Positions 36,492 through 45,610 of a DNA stretch of 64,000 nucleotides are shown here, piece after piece. Positions within the stretch are counted from its first letter, which is position 1, and the number at the start of each line of letters is the position of its first letter. The stretch is from Gemmobacter nectariphilus DSM 15620 (lineage in GTDB: Bacteria > Pseudomonadota > Alphaproteobacteria > Rhodobacterales > Rhodobacteraceae): positions 310,001 to 374,000 of the forward strand of contig NZ_KE386949.1 in assembly GCF_000429765.1 (NCBI RefSeq). Reading direction: 5' to 3'. The notes below the pieces were generated by a model that was given only the letters and a program-made list of their open reading frames with translations, was not told the DNA's origin and searched no databases. Made by a program: the position numbers and the translations under genes.

Positions 36492-37645
36492 TGCAGCAGG
36501 ACTGGAACGCCCTGCCGGATGACGAATTCCGGCGCATCTTCCGCGACTGGGTGGATGAGAACTGCCCGCAGCACCTGCGTTTCATGCGCAAGCAGCGCCC
36601 GCTGTTCGACGAAGTCGCCGAATGGTATCACGCGCTGGCCCGCAAGGGCTGGCTGTCGCCCGTCTGGCCCCAGGAATGGGGCGGCATGGGGCTGAACCCG
36701 GCCAAGCACATCATCTATGTCGAGGAATGGGCCCGCCTTGGTTGCCCGCGCATCCCCGATCACGGCATCGGGCTGGTCGGCCCCCTGCTGCTGCGCTACG
36801 GCACCGAGGAGCAAAAGGCCCATTACCTGCCCAAAATCCTGACCGGCGAACATGTCTGGTGCCAGGGCTATTCCGAACCCGGCTCGGGATCGGATCTGGC
36901 GTCCTTGCGCACCTCGGCGGTGCGCGAGGGGGACGAGTTCATCGTCAACGGGCAGAAAATCTGGACGACGCTGGCCCATTGCGCCAACTGGATCTTCCTG
37001 CTGGTGCGCACCACCAAGTCCGAGAAAAAGCAGAACGGCATCACCGTGCTGCTGGTCGACATGACCAGCCCCGGCGTGGTCGTCCGCCCCATCCCCAACC
37101 TGCGCGAAGAGGCGGATTTCTGCGAGGTGTTCTTTGACAACGTGCGCGTGCCGGTCAAGAACGTGGTGGGCGCGATCGACCAGGGCTGGACGCTGGCCAA
37201 GGCCGTTCTGGGGCACGAGCGCATCTTTCTTGGTGCCCCGTCGCGGCCAGATTACGCGCTGGCCCGGCTGGAAAAACTGGCCGAGGCGCGCGGGGCGTTC
37301 AACGACCCGGCGTTCCGGTCGCGTTTTGCGAAACTGCGGCTGGATCTGTATGACCTGTCCTCGGCCTTTGAACGCTTTGCCCGCGAGCTGCGCAAGGGCG
37401 GCGATCTGAGCGCGGATGTGTCCGTCCTCAAGCTGTTCACCACCGAGCTTTACCAGCGCATCACCGAGGAAATGCTGGACGTCGCCGGCGAGGAGGCGCG
37501 CTTTGCCGACGACCTGCCCGCAGGCGCCATCGACATCGACGCGATGAACCTGTTCCTCGACGCGCGCGCACCGGCGATCTTTGGCGGCTCGAACGAGATT
37601 CAGCGCAACATTCTGGCAAAGGCGGTGCTTGGCCTGCCAGGCTGA
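36488..37645 (+). CDS. Acyl-CoA dehydrogenase family protein, large-type subunit
   Basis: The 385-residue protein holds the full fold: AEWYHALARKGWLSPVWPQEWGG, the FAD/substrate segment YSEPGSGSDLASLRTSAVREGDEFIVNGQKIWTT (family YTEPxAGSD), and C-terminal APAIFGGSNEIQRNILAKAVLGLP. The MCAD-type Glu is replaced by Gly in FGGSNEIQ. However, Glu244 in GHERIFLG aligns with the alternative base of isovaleryl-CoA dehydrogenase (Glu254), so catalysis is plausible for an alpha-branched or bulky acyl-CoA. The gene overlaps the crotonase by ATGA. The substrate is unknown; PimC-like dehydrogenases share this design. Confidence 0.87.
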   Translation: MMQQDWNALPDDEFRRIFRDWVDENCPQHLRFMRKQRPLFDEVAEWYHALARKGWLSPVWPQEWGGMGLNPAKHIIYVEEWARLGCPRIPDHGIGLVGPLLLRYGTEEQKAHYLPKILTGEHVWCQGYSEPGSGSDLASLRTSAVREGDEFIVNGQKIWTTLAHCANWIFLLVRTTKSEKKQNGITVLLVDMTSPGVVVRPIPNLREEADFCEVFFDNVRVPVKNVVGAIDQGWTLAKAVLGHERIFLGAPSRPDYALARLEKLAEARGAFNDPAFRSRFAKLRLDLYDLSSAFERFARELRKGGDLSADVSVLKLFTTELYQRITEEMLDVAGEEARFADDLPAGAIDIDAMNLFLDARAPAIFGGSNEIQRNILAKAVLGLPG

Positions 37646-37669
37646 GCACCCACAAGGGAGGGGAGGGAT

Positions 37670-38446
37670 ATGGCAACCACAATAAGCCCCGCGCCGGATT
37701 ATGCGCTGGAGGCCAGGGGCCTGACAAAGCGCTTTGGCGCCTTTGCGGCCGTGAACAACGTGAACCTCGCCGTCAGGCGGGGATCGGTCCATGCGCTGAT
37801 CGGCCCGAACGGGGCTGGCAAGACCACCTGTTTCAACCTGCTGACCAAGACCTTGCAGCCGACCGAAGGCCGCATCGTCTATGACGGGCGCGATATTTCC
37901 AACATGCGCACCTCGGAAGTGGCGCGGCTGGGTCTGGTGCGATCGTTCCAGATCTCGGCCACGTTCCCGCACCTGACGGTGCTGGAAAACGTGCGGGTCG
38001 CGCTGCAATCGGGCAAGCCGACGCAATGGCAGTTCTGGCGCTCGCTATCGGCCATCGCGCCGCTGAACGCACGCGCGATGGAGTTGCTGGAAAAGGTCGG
38101 GCTGGCAGATGCCGCAAACCTGACTGCGGCCGAACTGTCCTATGGCAAGAAGCGCGCGCTGGAAATCGCCACGACGCTGGCGCTTGACCCCAAGGTCATG
38201 CTGCTGGACGAGCCGACGGCCGGCATGGGCCACGAGGATATCGAGCCGATCACCGACCTGATCCGCGAGGCCGCCGTGGGGCGCACCGTGCTGATCGTGG
38301 AACACAACCTGTCGGTCGTATCCACCCTGTGCGACCGCATCACCGTGCTGACCCATGGCGAGGTGCTGACCGAAGGCACCTATGCCGAGGTCTCGGCCAA
38401 CCCCGAGGTGATCACCGCCTACATGGGAGGCGTCGATGACGAATGA
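37670..38446 (+). CDS. livG: Branched-chain amino acid-type ABC transporter ATP-binding protein (LivG)
   Basis: The 258-residue ATPase has Walker A GPNGAGKTTCFNLL, Q-loop VRSFQISATFPHLTVLEN, signature ELSYGKKRALEIATTLA and Walker B VMLLDEPTAGM followed by the H-loop IVEHNLS. YMGG near the C-terminus is typical of LivG. It starts after a GGGAGGGGAGGG ribosome site 24 bp downstream of the dehydrogenase gene, linking uptake and catabolism in one operon. Confidence 0.95.
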   Translation: MATTISPAPDYALEARGLTKRFGAFAAVNNVNLAVRRGSVHALIGPNGAGKTTCFNLLTKTLQPTEGRIVYDGRDISNMRTSEVARLGLVRSFQISATFPHLTVLENVRVALQSGKPTQWQFWRSLSAIAPLNARAMELLEKVGLADAANLTAAELSYGKKRALEIATTLALDPKVMLLDEPTAGMGHEDIEPITDLIREAAVGRTVLIVEHNLSVVSTLCDRITVLTHGEVLTEGTYAEVSANPEVITAYMGGVDDE

Positions 38447-39149
38447 CACCGCGCCGCTGCTGAGCGTGCAGAACCTTTGCGCCTGGTATGCGGAATCGCA
38501 GGCGCTGCACGGCATGACCTTTGACCTGCGCCAAGGCGAGCTGCTGACGCTGATCGGCCGCAATGGCGCCGGCAAGACGACGACGCTGCGGTCCATCATG
38601 GGGATGCTGCGCAAGCGGCAAGGGTCGATCCGGTTCAAGGGCGAAGAACTGATCGCCCGCAAGACCTATGAGATCGCCCGCCGCGGCATCGCCTATTGCC
38701 CCGAGGAACGGGCGATCTTTGCCAGCCTGTCGGTCAAGGAAAACCTGTCGCTGCCCCCCGTTCTGCAACCGGGCGGCATGAGCGACGAGGCGCTGCTGGA
38801 TGCCTTCCCCAACCTGCGCCGCAGGGCGGGCAGCATGGGAACCAAGCTGTCGGGCGGGGAACAGCAGATGCTGGCCATCGCGCGCATCCTGCGCACCGGA
38901 TCGCGCGTTCTTCTGCTGGACGAACCCTCCGAAGGGCTGGCCCCTGTCGTCGTCAAGGAAATCGGCGCGCTGATCCGGCGGCTCAAGGAGCAGGGCTTCA
39001 CCATCCTTCTGGTGGAACAGAACCTGCGCTTTGCCCGTTCGGTCGCGGATCGCCACGTCGTGGTGGAAAACGGCCGCGTGGTCGACGTGCTGACATCTGC
39101 CCAACTCGATGCCGACATGGCACGGGTTCAAACCTATCTGGGGGTGTGA
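38436..39149 (+). CDS. livF: Branched-chain amino acid-type ABC transporter ATP-binding protein (LivF)
   Basis: The 237-residue ATPase has Walker A GRNGAGKTTTLRSIMG, the LivF-specific IAYCPEERAIFASLSVKENL, signature LSGGEQQMLAIARILRT, Walker B VLLLDEPSEGLAP and H-loop LVEQNLRFA. It overlaps livG by 11 bp and is followed 2 bp later by livH. Confidence 0.95.
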   Translation: MTNDTAPLLSVQNLCAWYAESQALHGMTFDLRQGELLTLIGRNGAGKTTTLRSIMGMLRKRQGSIRFKGEELIARKTYEIARRGIAYCPEERAIFASLSVKENLSLPPVLQPGGMSDEALLDAFPNLRRRAGSMGTKLSGGEQQMLAIARILRTGSRVLLLDEPSEGLAPVVVKEIGALIRRLKEQGFTILLVEQNLRFARSVADRHVVVENGRVVDVLTSAQLDADMARVQTYLGV

Positions 39150-39151
39150 CG

Positions 39152-40036
39152 ATGTTTGACAACATCTCTATCCAGTTGCTTGCCGGCCAGTTGCTGATCG
39201 GGCTTATCAACGGCTCGTTCTACGCCATGCTTTCGATGGGGCTGGCAATCATCTTCGGGCTGATGAACGTGGTGAACTTTGCCCATGGGGCGCAGTACAT
39301 GCTGGGCGCCTTTGTCGCCTGGCTGCTGCTGAACTTCCTGGGCATCAACTATTGGGGGGCGCTGGTCCTGGCGCCCATCGTGGTGGCGCTATTCGGGCTT
39401 GTGACCGAAAAGCTGGTGCTCAAACCGCTGCAGAACCTTGATCACCTGTATGGCCTGCTGGCGACCTATTCCGTTGCCCTGATCGTCGAGGGGCTGGTGC
39501 GCCAGCAATACGGATCGACCGGCCTGCCCTATCCCTCGCCGCTGCCGGGGGGCGTGAACCTTGGGTTCATGTTCATGCCCTGGTATCGGCTGTGGGTCGT
39601 GGTGTTCTCGCTGGTGACGTGCCTGGGCACCTGGCTGTTGATCGAACATACGCGGCTGGGATCGTATCTGCGCGCCGCCAATGAACGGCCGCAGATGGTC
39701 GAGGCATTCGGCATCAACGTGCCGCGCATGGTGACGCTGACCTATGGTTTCGGTGTCGGCCTTGCGGCGCTGTCGGGCGTGATGGCGGCGCCGGTCTATC
39801 AGGTCTCGCCGTCCATGGGCTCTAGCGTGATGATCGTGATCTTCGCGGTGGTGGTGATCGGCGGCATGGGCTCGATCATCGGGGCGGTGCTGACAGGGTA
39901 TCTGCTGGGCTTCCTCGAAGGGTTGACCAAGGTGTTCTACCCCGAGGCGGCGAACATGGTGGTGTTCGTCGTGATGATCTTTGCCCTGATCTTCCGCCCC
40001 AACGGCCTGTTTGCCGGATCGGAGAAATCCCGATGA
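39152..40036 (+). CDS. livH: Branched-chain amino acid-type ABC transporter permease (LivH)
   Basis: The 294-residue inner-membrane protein has about eight hydrophobic segments and LivH landmarks: LINGSFYAMLSMGLAIIFGLMNVVNFAHGAQYMLGAF, YLRAANERPQMVEAFGINV (EAA-like loop) and GGMGSIIGAVLTGYLLGFLEGL. The frame is open far upstream within livF sequence, but the ATG at 39152 after GGGGTGTGACG starts the first helix. It overlaps livM by 4 bp (ATGA). Confidence 0.95.
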   Translation: MFDNISIQLLAGQLLIGLINGSFYAMLSMGLAIIFGLMNVVNFAHGAQYMLGAFVAWLLLNFLGINYWGALVLAPIVVALFGLVTEKLVLKPLQNLDHLYGLLATYSVALIVEGLVRQQYGSTGLPYPSPLPGGVNLGFMFMPWYRLWVVVFSLVTCLGTWLLIEHTRLGSYLRAANERPQMVEAFGINVPRMVTLTYGFGVGLAALSGVMAAPVYQVSPSMGSSVMIVIFAVVVIGGMGSIIGAVLTGYLLGFLEGLTKVFYPEAANMVVFVVMIFALIFRPNGLFAGSEKSR

Positions 40037-40959
40037 CCCGTATCGTCCTGTTGGCGGCGCTGGCCGCCGCGATGATCGCCGCACCGTTCTTTGTCTATCC
40101 GGTGCTTCTGATGACGGTGCTGTGCTTTGTGCTGTTCGCCTCGTCGTTCAACCTGCTGCTGGGCTATGCGGGCCTGCTGTGCTTTGGCCATGCCATGTTC
40201 TTCGGAACCGCCGCCTATGTCACCGGCTGGCTGCTGAAGACGACCGGCCTGTCGATCGAGCTGGGCATTCTGGCAGGCGGTCTGTTCGCTGCCGCCATGG
40301 GGCTGGTGGTCGGGCTGGTGTCGGTGCGCCGCTCGGGCATCCAGTTCGCCATGATCACCTTTGCCATCGCGCAGTTCGTCTATTTCGTGCTGCTGCAGGC
40401 CCCCTTCACCGGAGGCGAGGATGGCATGCAGGGCATTCCGCGCAGCGCCCTGTTCGGCGTGATCGACCTGAGCGGCAGCCTGGTGTTCTATTACTTTGTG
40501 CTGGGAGTGACGGCGCTGATGATCTGGCTGTTCTGGCGCATCGTTCATTCGCCCTTTGGCGAGGTGCTCAAGGCGATCCGCGACAACGAGGCACGGGTGG
40601 AATCCCTGGGCTTCCGGCCCGAGCGGTTCAAGCTGCTGGCCCTGACGCTGTCGGCCGGCATGGCAGGCGTTGCAGGCGGGCTGAAGGCAACCGTGTTCCA
40701 GTTCGCCACGCTGACCGATGTGTCGTGGAACATCTCGGGCGAGGTGATCCTGATGACGCTGCTGGGCGGCATCGGCACGCTGACCGGCCCGATGGTGGGC
40801 GCGGGCGTCATCATCTGGCTGAACGACCATCTGGCGCAGTTCGGCGAATGGGCGCTGATCTCGCAAGGCGCCATTCTGCTGCTGGTGATCATCTTCTTCC
40901 GGCGCGGGCTGGTGGGCGAATTGTCCGCCCTGCTGCGCCGGCGCAAGACCGGCCGCTGA
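40033..40959 (+). CDS. livM: Branched-chain amino acid-type ABC transporter permease (LivM)
   Basis: The 308-residue permease pairs with LivH. Features: FNLLLGYAGLLCFGHAMFFGTAAYVTGWLL, the SGIQFAMITFAIAQ helix, the loop AIRDNEARVESLGFRPERFKLLAL and GGIGTLTGPMVGAGVIIWLNDHLAQ near the end. It is the last gene of the operon, followed by a terminator; no periplasmic binding-protein gene is included in this cluster. Confidence 0.95.
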   Translation: MTRIVLLAALAAAMIAAPFFVYPVLLMTVLCFVLFASSFNLLLGYAGLLCFGHAMFFGTAAYVTGWLLKTTGLSIELGILAGGLFAAAMGLVVGLVSVRRSGIQFAMITFAIAQFVYFVLLQAPFTGGEDGMQGIPRSALFGVIDLSGSLVFYYFVLGVTALMIWLFWRIVHSPFGEVLKAIRDNEARVESLGFRPERFKLLALTLSAGMAGVAGGLKATVFQFATLTDVSWNISGEVILMTLLGGIGTLTGPMVGAGVIIWLNDHLAQFGEWALISQGAILLLVIIFFRRGLVGELSALLRRRKTGR

Positions 40960-40987
40960 TCCGGGCCGTTGACTTCTCTCCCCGACT

Positions 40988-41016
40988 CACGCGGCTTCGG
41001 CCGCGTGTTCTTTTTT
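40988..41016 (+). terminator. Intrinsic terminator of the acyl-CoA/liv operon
   Basis: An 8-bp stem CACGCGGC/GCCGCGTG closed by a TTCG tetraloop is followed by TTCTTTTTT, a textbook rho-independent terminator 29 bp after livM. Confidence 0.9.
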
Positions 41017-41024
41017 GCGAGGGG

Positions 41025-41894
41025 TCAGAACCACTGGCCGGGTTCCATCAACCCCAGATCCATCAGCTGCTGGCTGTGCCACTGAAACGGCACGGAATTT
41101 TGCCAGCGAAAGGTGTCGATATCGAACCGCGAGCCGGGATTGCTGCGCAGCGCCTTGGCCGTGCGAAAGGAACAGATCGTGGCCGTCAGGTTGTTGTGCC
41201 AGGGGCAGGCGTAGGTGTTGTATTCCTCGTCGCTGAAGGTGTGATCCTCGCGCAACGTCAGACCGGGGGCCGCGCGAAACAGGCCGATCCGGTCGATGCG
41301 GCGGCGGCTGGGCGGCACATGTTCCTCAAAGCGCCAGCGCAGGCCGCCAAAGAAATCCAGCTGCCGCTCCTTGGGGTAGTTGTGGTTCGCGGGATCGGGC
41401 CGCCCCAAGGCGTAATAGCCGGAACGGTCCATCATCGCCTCGGCCGGGGAAACGGCATCGGGATGCTTGCCAAGATCGCCGGCATAAAGGTCAATCACAT
41501 AGGTGAGCATGGCGCTGCGGCGTTCCTCGGTATGGAAGGCCAGCAGATCGCCGATGGACCGCGTCTCGCAAAACGGAAAGAACAGGTATTCGGCATTATA
41601 GCAGTAATGCAGCCAGGCGCCCGGCGCGGCATCGATCACACGGTTCACGGCGGTTATCACCGCGCCGTCGCGGTGCATGTCCCATGGAATGCGGTGAACC
41701 CGCGCCTCCAGCGCCTCGGACAGGTGGATCTCGGGGCCCGCGAACAGCGCCACGGTGCCAAAACCCAGCTTCAGCAGATGCTCGAGCGTCGAGGCCACCT
41801 CGGTCCGGTCCTCGGCAAAGACCAGCGCGCCGGGCGTCTTGGGCAGCGCCGCCGCCGTCCGGTCGAGAAAGGCACTGATCGAACTGTGCTTCAT
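41025..41894 (-). CDS. Conserved protein of unknown function, possible glycosyltransferase family 2 relative
   Basis: The 289-residue cytosolic protein has a Rossmann-like N-terminal half (GALVFAEDRTEVASTLEHLLKLGFGTVALFAGPEI), a WLHYCYNAEYLFFPFCE core and a Trp/His-rich C-terminal half (DFFGGLRWRFEEHV, YACPWHNNLTATICSFRTAKAL, QWHSQQLMDLGLMEPGQWF). I recognise it as a conserved Rhodobacterales protein, sometimes labelled family 2 glycosyltransferase, but I see no clear DxD sugar-nucleotide motif, so the label is weak. The ATG at 41894 is chosen. It is divergent from miaB with 115 bp between. Confidence 0.6.
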   Translation of the reverse strand: MKHSSISAFLDRTAAALPKTPGALVFAEDRTEVASTLEHLLKLGFGTVALFAGPEIHLSEALEARVHRIPWDMHRDGAVITAVNRVIDAAPGAWLHYCYNAEYLFFPFCETRSIGDLLAFHTEERRSAMLTYVIDLYAGDLGKHPDAVSPAEAMMDRSGYYALGRPDPANHNYPKERQLDFFGGLRWRFEEHVPPSRRRIDRIGLFRAAPGLTLREDHTFSDEEYNTYACPWHNNLTATICSFRTAKALRSNPGSRFDIDTFRWQNSVPFQWHSQQLMDLGLMEPGQWF

Positions 41895-42009
41895 GCGTGC
41901 TGGCCCCTGTCTTGCGCCGCCAGATTCGCGCAGGCCGATCACGGATGCAAGCGTTGCGGCAGAGGGCGCACGGGTGTAGAAGCGGCCCCCGTAACCCACG
42001 GGGGCCACC

Positions 42010-43326
42010 ATGACCGGGCACAAACGGCTGTTCATCAAGACCTACGGCTGCCAGATGAACGTCTACGACAGCGAACGCATGGCCGAAACGCTGGGCGCGC
42101 AGGGCTATGTGCTGACCGACAAGGCAGACGATGCCGACATGGTGCTGCTGAATACCTGCCACATCCGCGAAAAGGCGGCGGAAAAGGTCTATTCGGATCT
42201 GGGCCGCCTGAAACCGCTCAAGGCGGAAAAGCCGGACCTGAAGATCGGCGTTGCCGGCTGCGTCGCCCAGGCCGAGGGGGCCGAGATTCAGCGCCGGATG
42301 CCGCTGGTGGATCTGGTCGTCGGCCCGCAGGCCTATCACCGGCTGCCAGAAATGCTGGCGCGGGTGGATGCCGGGGAAAAGGCGCTGGACACCGACTTCC
42401 CGCCCGAAGACAAGTTCGAACATCTGCCGAAACTGCGCACCCGGTCCGCGCCGTCGGCGTTTCTGACCGTGCAGGAAGGCTGCGACAAGTTCTGCGCCTT
42501 TTGTGTCGTGCCCTATACCCGCGGGGCCGAGGTCAGCCGCCCGGTGGACCGCCTGATGACCGAGGCCCGCGATCTGGCCGCGCGCGGGGTGCGGGAAATC
42601 ACCCTGCTGGGCCAGAACGTCAACGCCTGGCATGGCGATGCCGCAGGGCGCGGACTTGGCTGGCTGATCCGCGAGATGGCAGGGATCGAAGGGATCGCCC
42701 GCATCCGCTATACTACCAGCCACCCCAATGACATGGACGACGACCTGATCGCCGCCCATGGCGATTGCGCCGCGCTGATGCCCTATCTGCATCTGCCGGT
42801 GCAGTCCGGGTCTGACCGCATCCTCAAGGCGATGAACCGCAAGCACACGGCCGAGCAGTATCTGCGCCTGATCGAGCGGATCCGCGCCGCACGGCCCGAT
42901 ATTGTGCTGACCTCGGATTTCATCGTCGGCTTCCCCGGCGAGACGGATACCGATTTCGAGGCGACGATGGATCTGGTGCGCGCGGTCGGCTATGGCATGG
43001 CCTATTCGTTCAAGTATTCCGCCCGCCCCGGCACCCCGGCGGCCGAGAAAACCCCCGTCGCCCCCGAGATCGCCGATGACCGGCTGCACCGGCTGCAAGC
43101 CCTGCTGACCGAACAGCAGCGCGCCTGCCAGGAATCCATGGTCGGGCGCGAGGTCGGCGTGCTTTATGAAAAGCCCGGCCGCCTGCCGGGCCAGATGTCC
43201 GGCAAGTCGGATCACCTGCACGCGGTGCATGTCGACGACCCCGACGGCAAGGTCGGCGAACTGGTTCGGGTGCGCATCACCGCAGCCGCGCCCAATTCGC
43301 TGGCAGCTGTGCGAATCGGTTCCTGA
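42010..43326 (+). CDS. miaB: tRNA-2-methylthio-N6-dimethylallyladenosine synthase
   Basis: The 438-residue radical-SAM enzyme adds a methylthio group to i6A37 of tRNAs reading UNN codons. The N-terminal UPF0004 domain has [17 protein letters not shown] and [22 protein letters not shown] (three cluster cysteines). The radical-SAM domain has [17 protein letters not shown] (CxxxCxxC), and a C-terminal TRAM domain follows ([22 protein letters not shown]). It opens the cluster that continues with phoH, ybeY and corC, with two envelope-protein genes between. Confidence 0.96.
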   Translation: MTGHKRLFIKTYGCQMNVYDSERMAETLGAQGYVLTDKADDADMVLLNTCHIREKAAEKVYSDLGRLKPLKAEKPDLKIGVAGCVAQAEGAEIQRRMPLVDLVVGPQAYHRLPEMLARVDAGEKALDTDFPPEDKFEHLPKLRTRSAPSAFLTVQEGCDKFCAFCVVPYTRGAEVSRPVDRLMTEARDLAARGVREITLLGQNVNAWHGDAAGRGLGWLIREMAGIEGIARIRYTTSHPNDMDDDLIAAHGDCAALMPYLHLPVQSGSDRILKAMNRKHTAEQYLRLIERIRAARPDIVLTSDFIVGFPGETDTDFEATMDLVRAVGYGMAYSFKYSARPGTPAAEKTPVAPEIADDRLHRLQALLTEQQRACQESMVGREVGVLYEKPGRLPGQMSGKSDHLHAVHVDDPDGKVGELVRVRITAAAPNSLAAVRIGS

Positions 43327-43450
43327 GCCGCAACAGATTGTAACCCCAACCCTGCAAACCGCAGAAACCGCTGGACTTTCGATACCCTCGGCGTCAATCC
43401 TGACGGCGGGGAATATGTGTCTGCAATAATTCCAAAGGGGGACATTTGAC

Positions 43451-44026
43451 GTGAGACGGAGGATTTCCGAAACGCTGCGGCTGATGGCCGGGGCCTTGGT
43501 GCTGGCCGGCGGGCTGGCTGCCGGGTCCGAGGCCATGGCCAATCCGGACAAGCCGGCCCAGACCGGTCGCATCGACTGGGGCCTGTGGATCGACCCCGAT
43601 GGCTGCATGCACTGGTGGGCCGATGGTGGGCTTGAAGGCTACATGGTTCCCCGCCGCGATCCCAAGACGGGCCGCGCCGTCTGCCTGAAAAAGAACACCT
43701 GTCTGGTCGAGAACACCGATACGCTGTTCGCCACCGACAGCGCGCGTCTGACCGCCAGCGGGCGCGCCCGTCTGGAACAGTTCTTCCGCAGCGCCGGTGC
43801 CTTTGGCTATGCCATTTACGGGCATACCGACAGCCGCGCCTCGGACGAATACAACATGCGCCTGTCCGAACGCCGCGCCAAATCGGTTGCCGCCGTCGCC
43901 CAGTCGGTTGGCGCCTCGGTCGAGCGCGTGGAAGGGTTCGGCGAGCGTCGGCCGCGTGCGACCAATGGCACCGCCGCCGGGATGCAGCAGAACCGCCGCG
44001 TCGAAGTCGTCTGCTACAGGTGGTGA
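43451..44026 (+). CDS. OmpA-family protein with an N-terminal Cys-bounded module
   Basis: The 191-residue exported protein has a signal peptide (cleavage likely after AMA, residue 30), a short module at 48-78 (DPDGCMHWWADGGLEGYMVP...TGRAVC) and an OmpA_C peptidoglycan-binding domain from about 88 (LFATDSARLTASGRARLEQF, GHTDSRASDEYNMRLSERRAKSVA, NRRVEVV). The GTG at 43451 with GGGGGACATT is taken as start; ATG at 43484 would shorten the signal peptide. The next gene repeats the same module as a lipoprotein, so the two probably act together at the outer membrane and cell wall. Confidence 0.83.
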   Translation: MRRRISETLRLMAGALVLAGGLAAGSEAMANPDKPAQTGRIDWGLWIDPDGCMHWWADGGLEGYMVPRRDPKTGRAVCLKKNTCLVENTDTLFATDSARLTASGRARLEQFFRSAGAFGYAIYGHTDSRASDEYNMRLSERRAKSVAAVAQSVGASVERVEGFGERRPRATNGTAAGMQQNRRVEVVCYRW

Positions 44027-44031
44027 CCGTG

Positions 44032-44388
44032 ATGATGATGAAACCCTTTGCAGGCGCCAGCCTCGTTCTTGCCCTCGCCCTGTCGGCCTGCGGCGTCACG
44101 CCGTATGACGGCGACCCGAACACGGTGATCGCGGTTGGCGCGGACGGCGGCATCGACAAGCTGCCGCTGCCCGATCAGCGCGCGGCCATCGCCTATGACC
44201 CCGACGGGTGCCAGAACTGGATCATCGACGATGGTGTCGAGGGCTATGCCAGCCCGCGCTTTGATCCGGCGACCGGCATGGCCAATGTCTGCAACAGCCA
44301 TTTCCCGCCCGGCGCCGTGGTCAAGGACTATCAGTCCGGCAACCAGGGCATCCGCGACTATGTGCCGGTGGTCCGGCGCAAGCAGTGA
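44032..44388 (+). CDS. Lipoprotein carrying the same Cys-bounded module as its neighbour
   Basis: The 118-residue protein has a lipoprotein signal peptide with lipobox LSAC (Cys20) and no peptidoglycan-binding domain. Residues 55-87 (DPDGCQNWIIDDGVEGYASP...TGMANVC) match the module of the adjacent OmpA-family protein almost position for position. Three consecutive ATG codons (44032, 44035, 44038) make the exact start uncertain; GTG codons at 44020 and 44029 also exist. The gene begins 5 bp after the OmpA-family stop, so both are one operon, closed by a strong terminator. Confidence 0.75.
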   Translation: MMMKPFAGASLVLALALSACGVTPYDGDPNTVIAVGADGGIDKLPLPDQRAAIAYDPDGCQNWIIDDGVEGYASPRFDPATGMANVCNSHFPPGAVVKDYQSGNQGIRDYVPVVRRKQ

Positions 44389-44411
44389 TGGGCTGGGGCG
44401 ACAAACCAGCC

Positions 44412-44444
44412 AAGGGGGCCGCAGCCGATGCTGCGGCCCCTTTT
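44412..44444 (+). terminator. Intrinsic terminator after the OmpA-family/lipoprotein pair
   Basis: An 11-bp GGGGCCGCAGC/GCTGCGGCCCC stem with a CGAT loop, extended by A/T pairs, is followed by TTTTGT. It separates the envelope genes from phoH. Confidence 0.88.
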
Positions 44445-44554
44445 GTCTGCAAACCAGGCAGAACTGTCGTAAATGATACGCAAACGCCAAACATTCTTGC
44501 AGCGCGCCCGAACGATTCCTTGCCGGTCGGTTCGCACAGGCGCAGACTGACCCC

Positions 44555-45610
44555 ATGAGTGATCAACCCGACGATGACAAGGAGACACGTTTGGGCATCA
44601 GCGCGCTGACCCCCCCGCCCCGCTCCGACGACACGGTCGAGACGGTTCTGGAATTTCCCGACAACCGGCTTCTGATCGGGCTTTGCGGCGAATATGACCG
44701 CAACCTTGCCCAGATCGAACATGCGACCGGCGTGCATATCCTGCGACGGGGCAACCGATTGGCCGTGGTGGGCGAGGTAGCGGCGCGGGCACAGGCGGCA
44801 ACGGTGCTGCAAGGGCTGTATGCGCGGCTGGAACAGGGCCGCACGGTTGGCGCCGGCGATATCGAAGGCGCGTTGCGGTTGGGCCTTGGCGGGATCGCCG
44901 CCCCGGTTCGGGCCGATGACCAGCTGGAAATGTTCAGCGCCACCGGATTCGAGCTGCGGACCCGCAAGAAGCCGGTCGAACCCCGGACCGAGGCGCAGAA
45001 GGCCTATGTGTCGAACCTGTTCAAGCACGAGCTGGCCTTTGGCATCGGCCCGGCCGGCACCGGCAAGACCTATCTGGCGGTCGCGGTCGGCGTGACCATG
45101 CTGATCGGCGGACAGGTCGAAAAGATCATCCTGTCGCGCCCGGCCGTCGAGGCAGGCGAGCGTCTGGGTTTCCTTCCCGGCGACATGAAGGAAAAGGTCG
45201 ATCCCTACATGCAGCCGCTTTATGACGCGCTGAACGACTTCCTGCCGGCCAAGCAGGTGGAAAAGCTGCTGCTGGACAAACGGATCGAAATTGCCCCGCT
45301 GGCCTTCATGCGCGGGCGCACGCTGTCGAATGCCTTTGTCGTGCTGGACGAGGCGCAGAACGCCACCACCATGCAGATGAAGATGTTCCTGACCCGTCTG
45401 GGCGAAGGCAGCCGCATGGTGATCACCGGCGATCGCACCCAGATCGACCTGCCGCGCGGCGTCAATTCGGGGCTGGCCGATGCCGAGCGGATCCTCAAGG
45501 GGGTCAAGGGCGTCAGCTTCAACTATTTCGATGCCAAGGACGTGGTGCGCCACCCGCTTGTGGCCCGCATCATCGAAGCGTATGACCGCGCCGATGGAGA
45601 AGCTGGTTGA
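44555..45610 (+). CDS. ybeZ: PhoH family protein (YbeZ)
   Basis: The 351-residue cytosolic ATPase has an N-terminal RNA-binding-like region ([30 protein letters not shown]-like) and a PhoH ATPase domain: Walker [40 protein letters not shown] and Walker [24 protein letters not shown]. YbeZ proteins associate with the endoribonuclease YbeY in ribosome and RNA quality control. It overlaps ybeY, confirming the partnership. Confidence 0.93.
   Translation: MSDQPDDDKETRLGISALTPPPRSDDTVETVLEFPDNRLLIGLCGEYDRNLAQIEHATGVHILRRGNRLAVVGEVAARAQAATVLQGLYARLEQGRTVGAGDIEGALRLGLGGIAAPVRADDQLEMFSATGFELRTRKKPVEPRTEAQKAYVSNLFKHELAFGIGPAGTGKTYLAVAVGVTMLIGGQVEKIILSRPAVEAGERLGFLPGDMKEKVDPYMQPLYDALNDFLPAKQVEKLLLDKRIEIAPLAFMRGRTLSNAFVVLDEAQNATTMQMKMFLTRLGEGSRMVITGDRTQIDLPRGVNSGLADAERILKGVKGVSFNYFDAKDVVRHPLVARIIEAYDRADGEAG

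Noticed and set aside
32905-37645. DMSP demethylation cluster (dmdBCD) because the ligase resembles DmdB.
   Set aside because: The crotonase lacks a canonical catalytic Glu and the two dehydrogenases do not look like DmdC (which is about 590 residues), so the pathway assignment is not supported.
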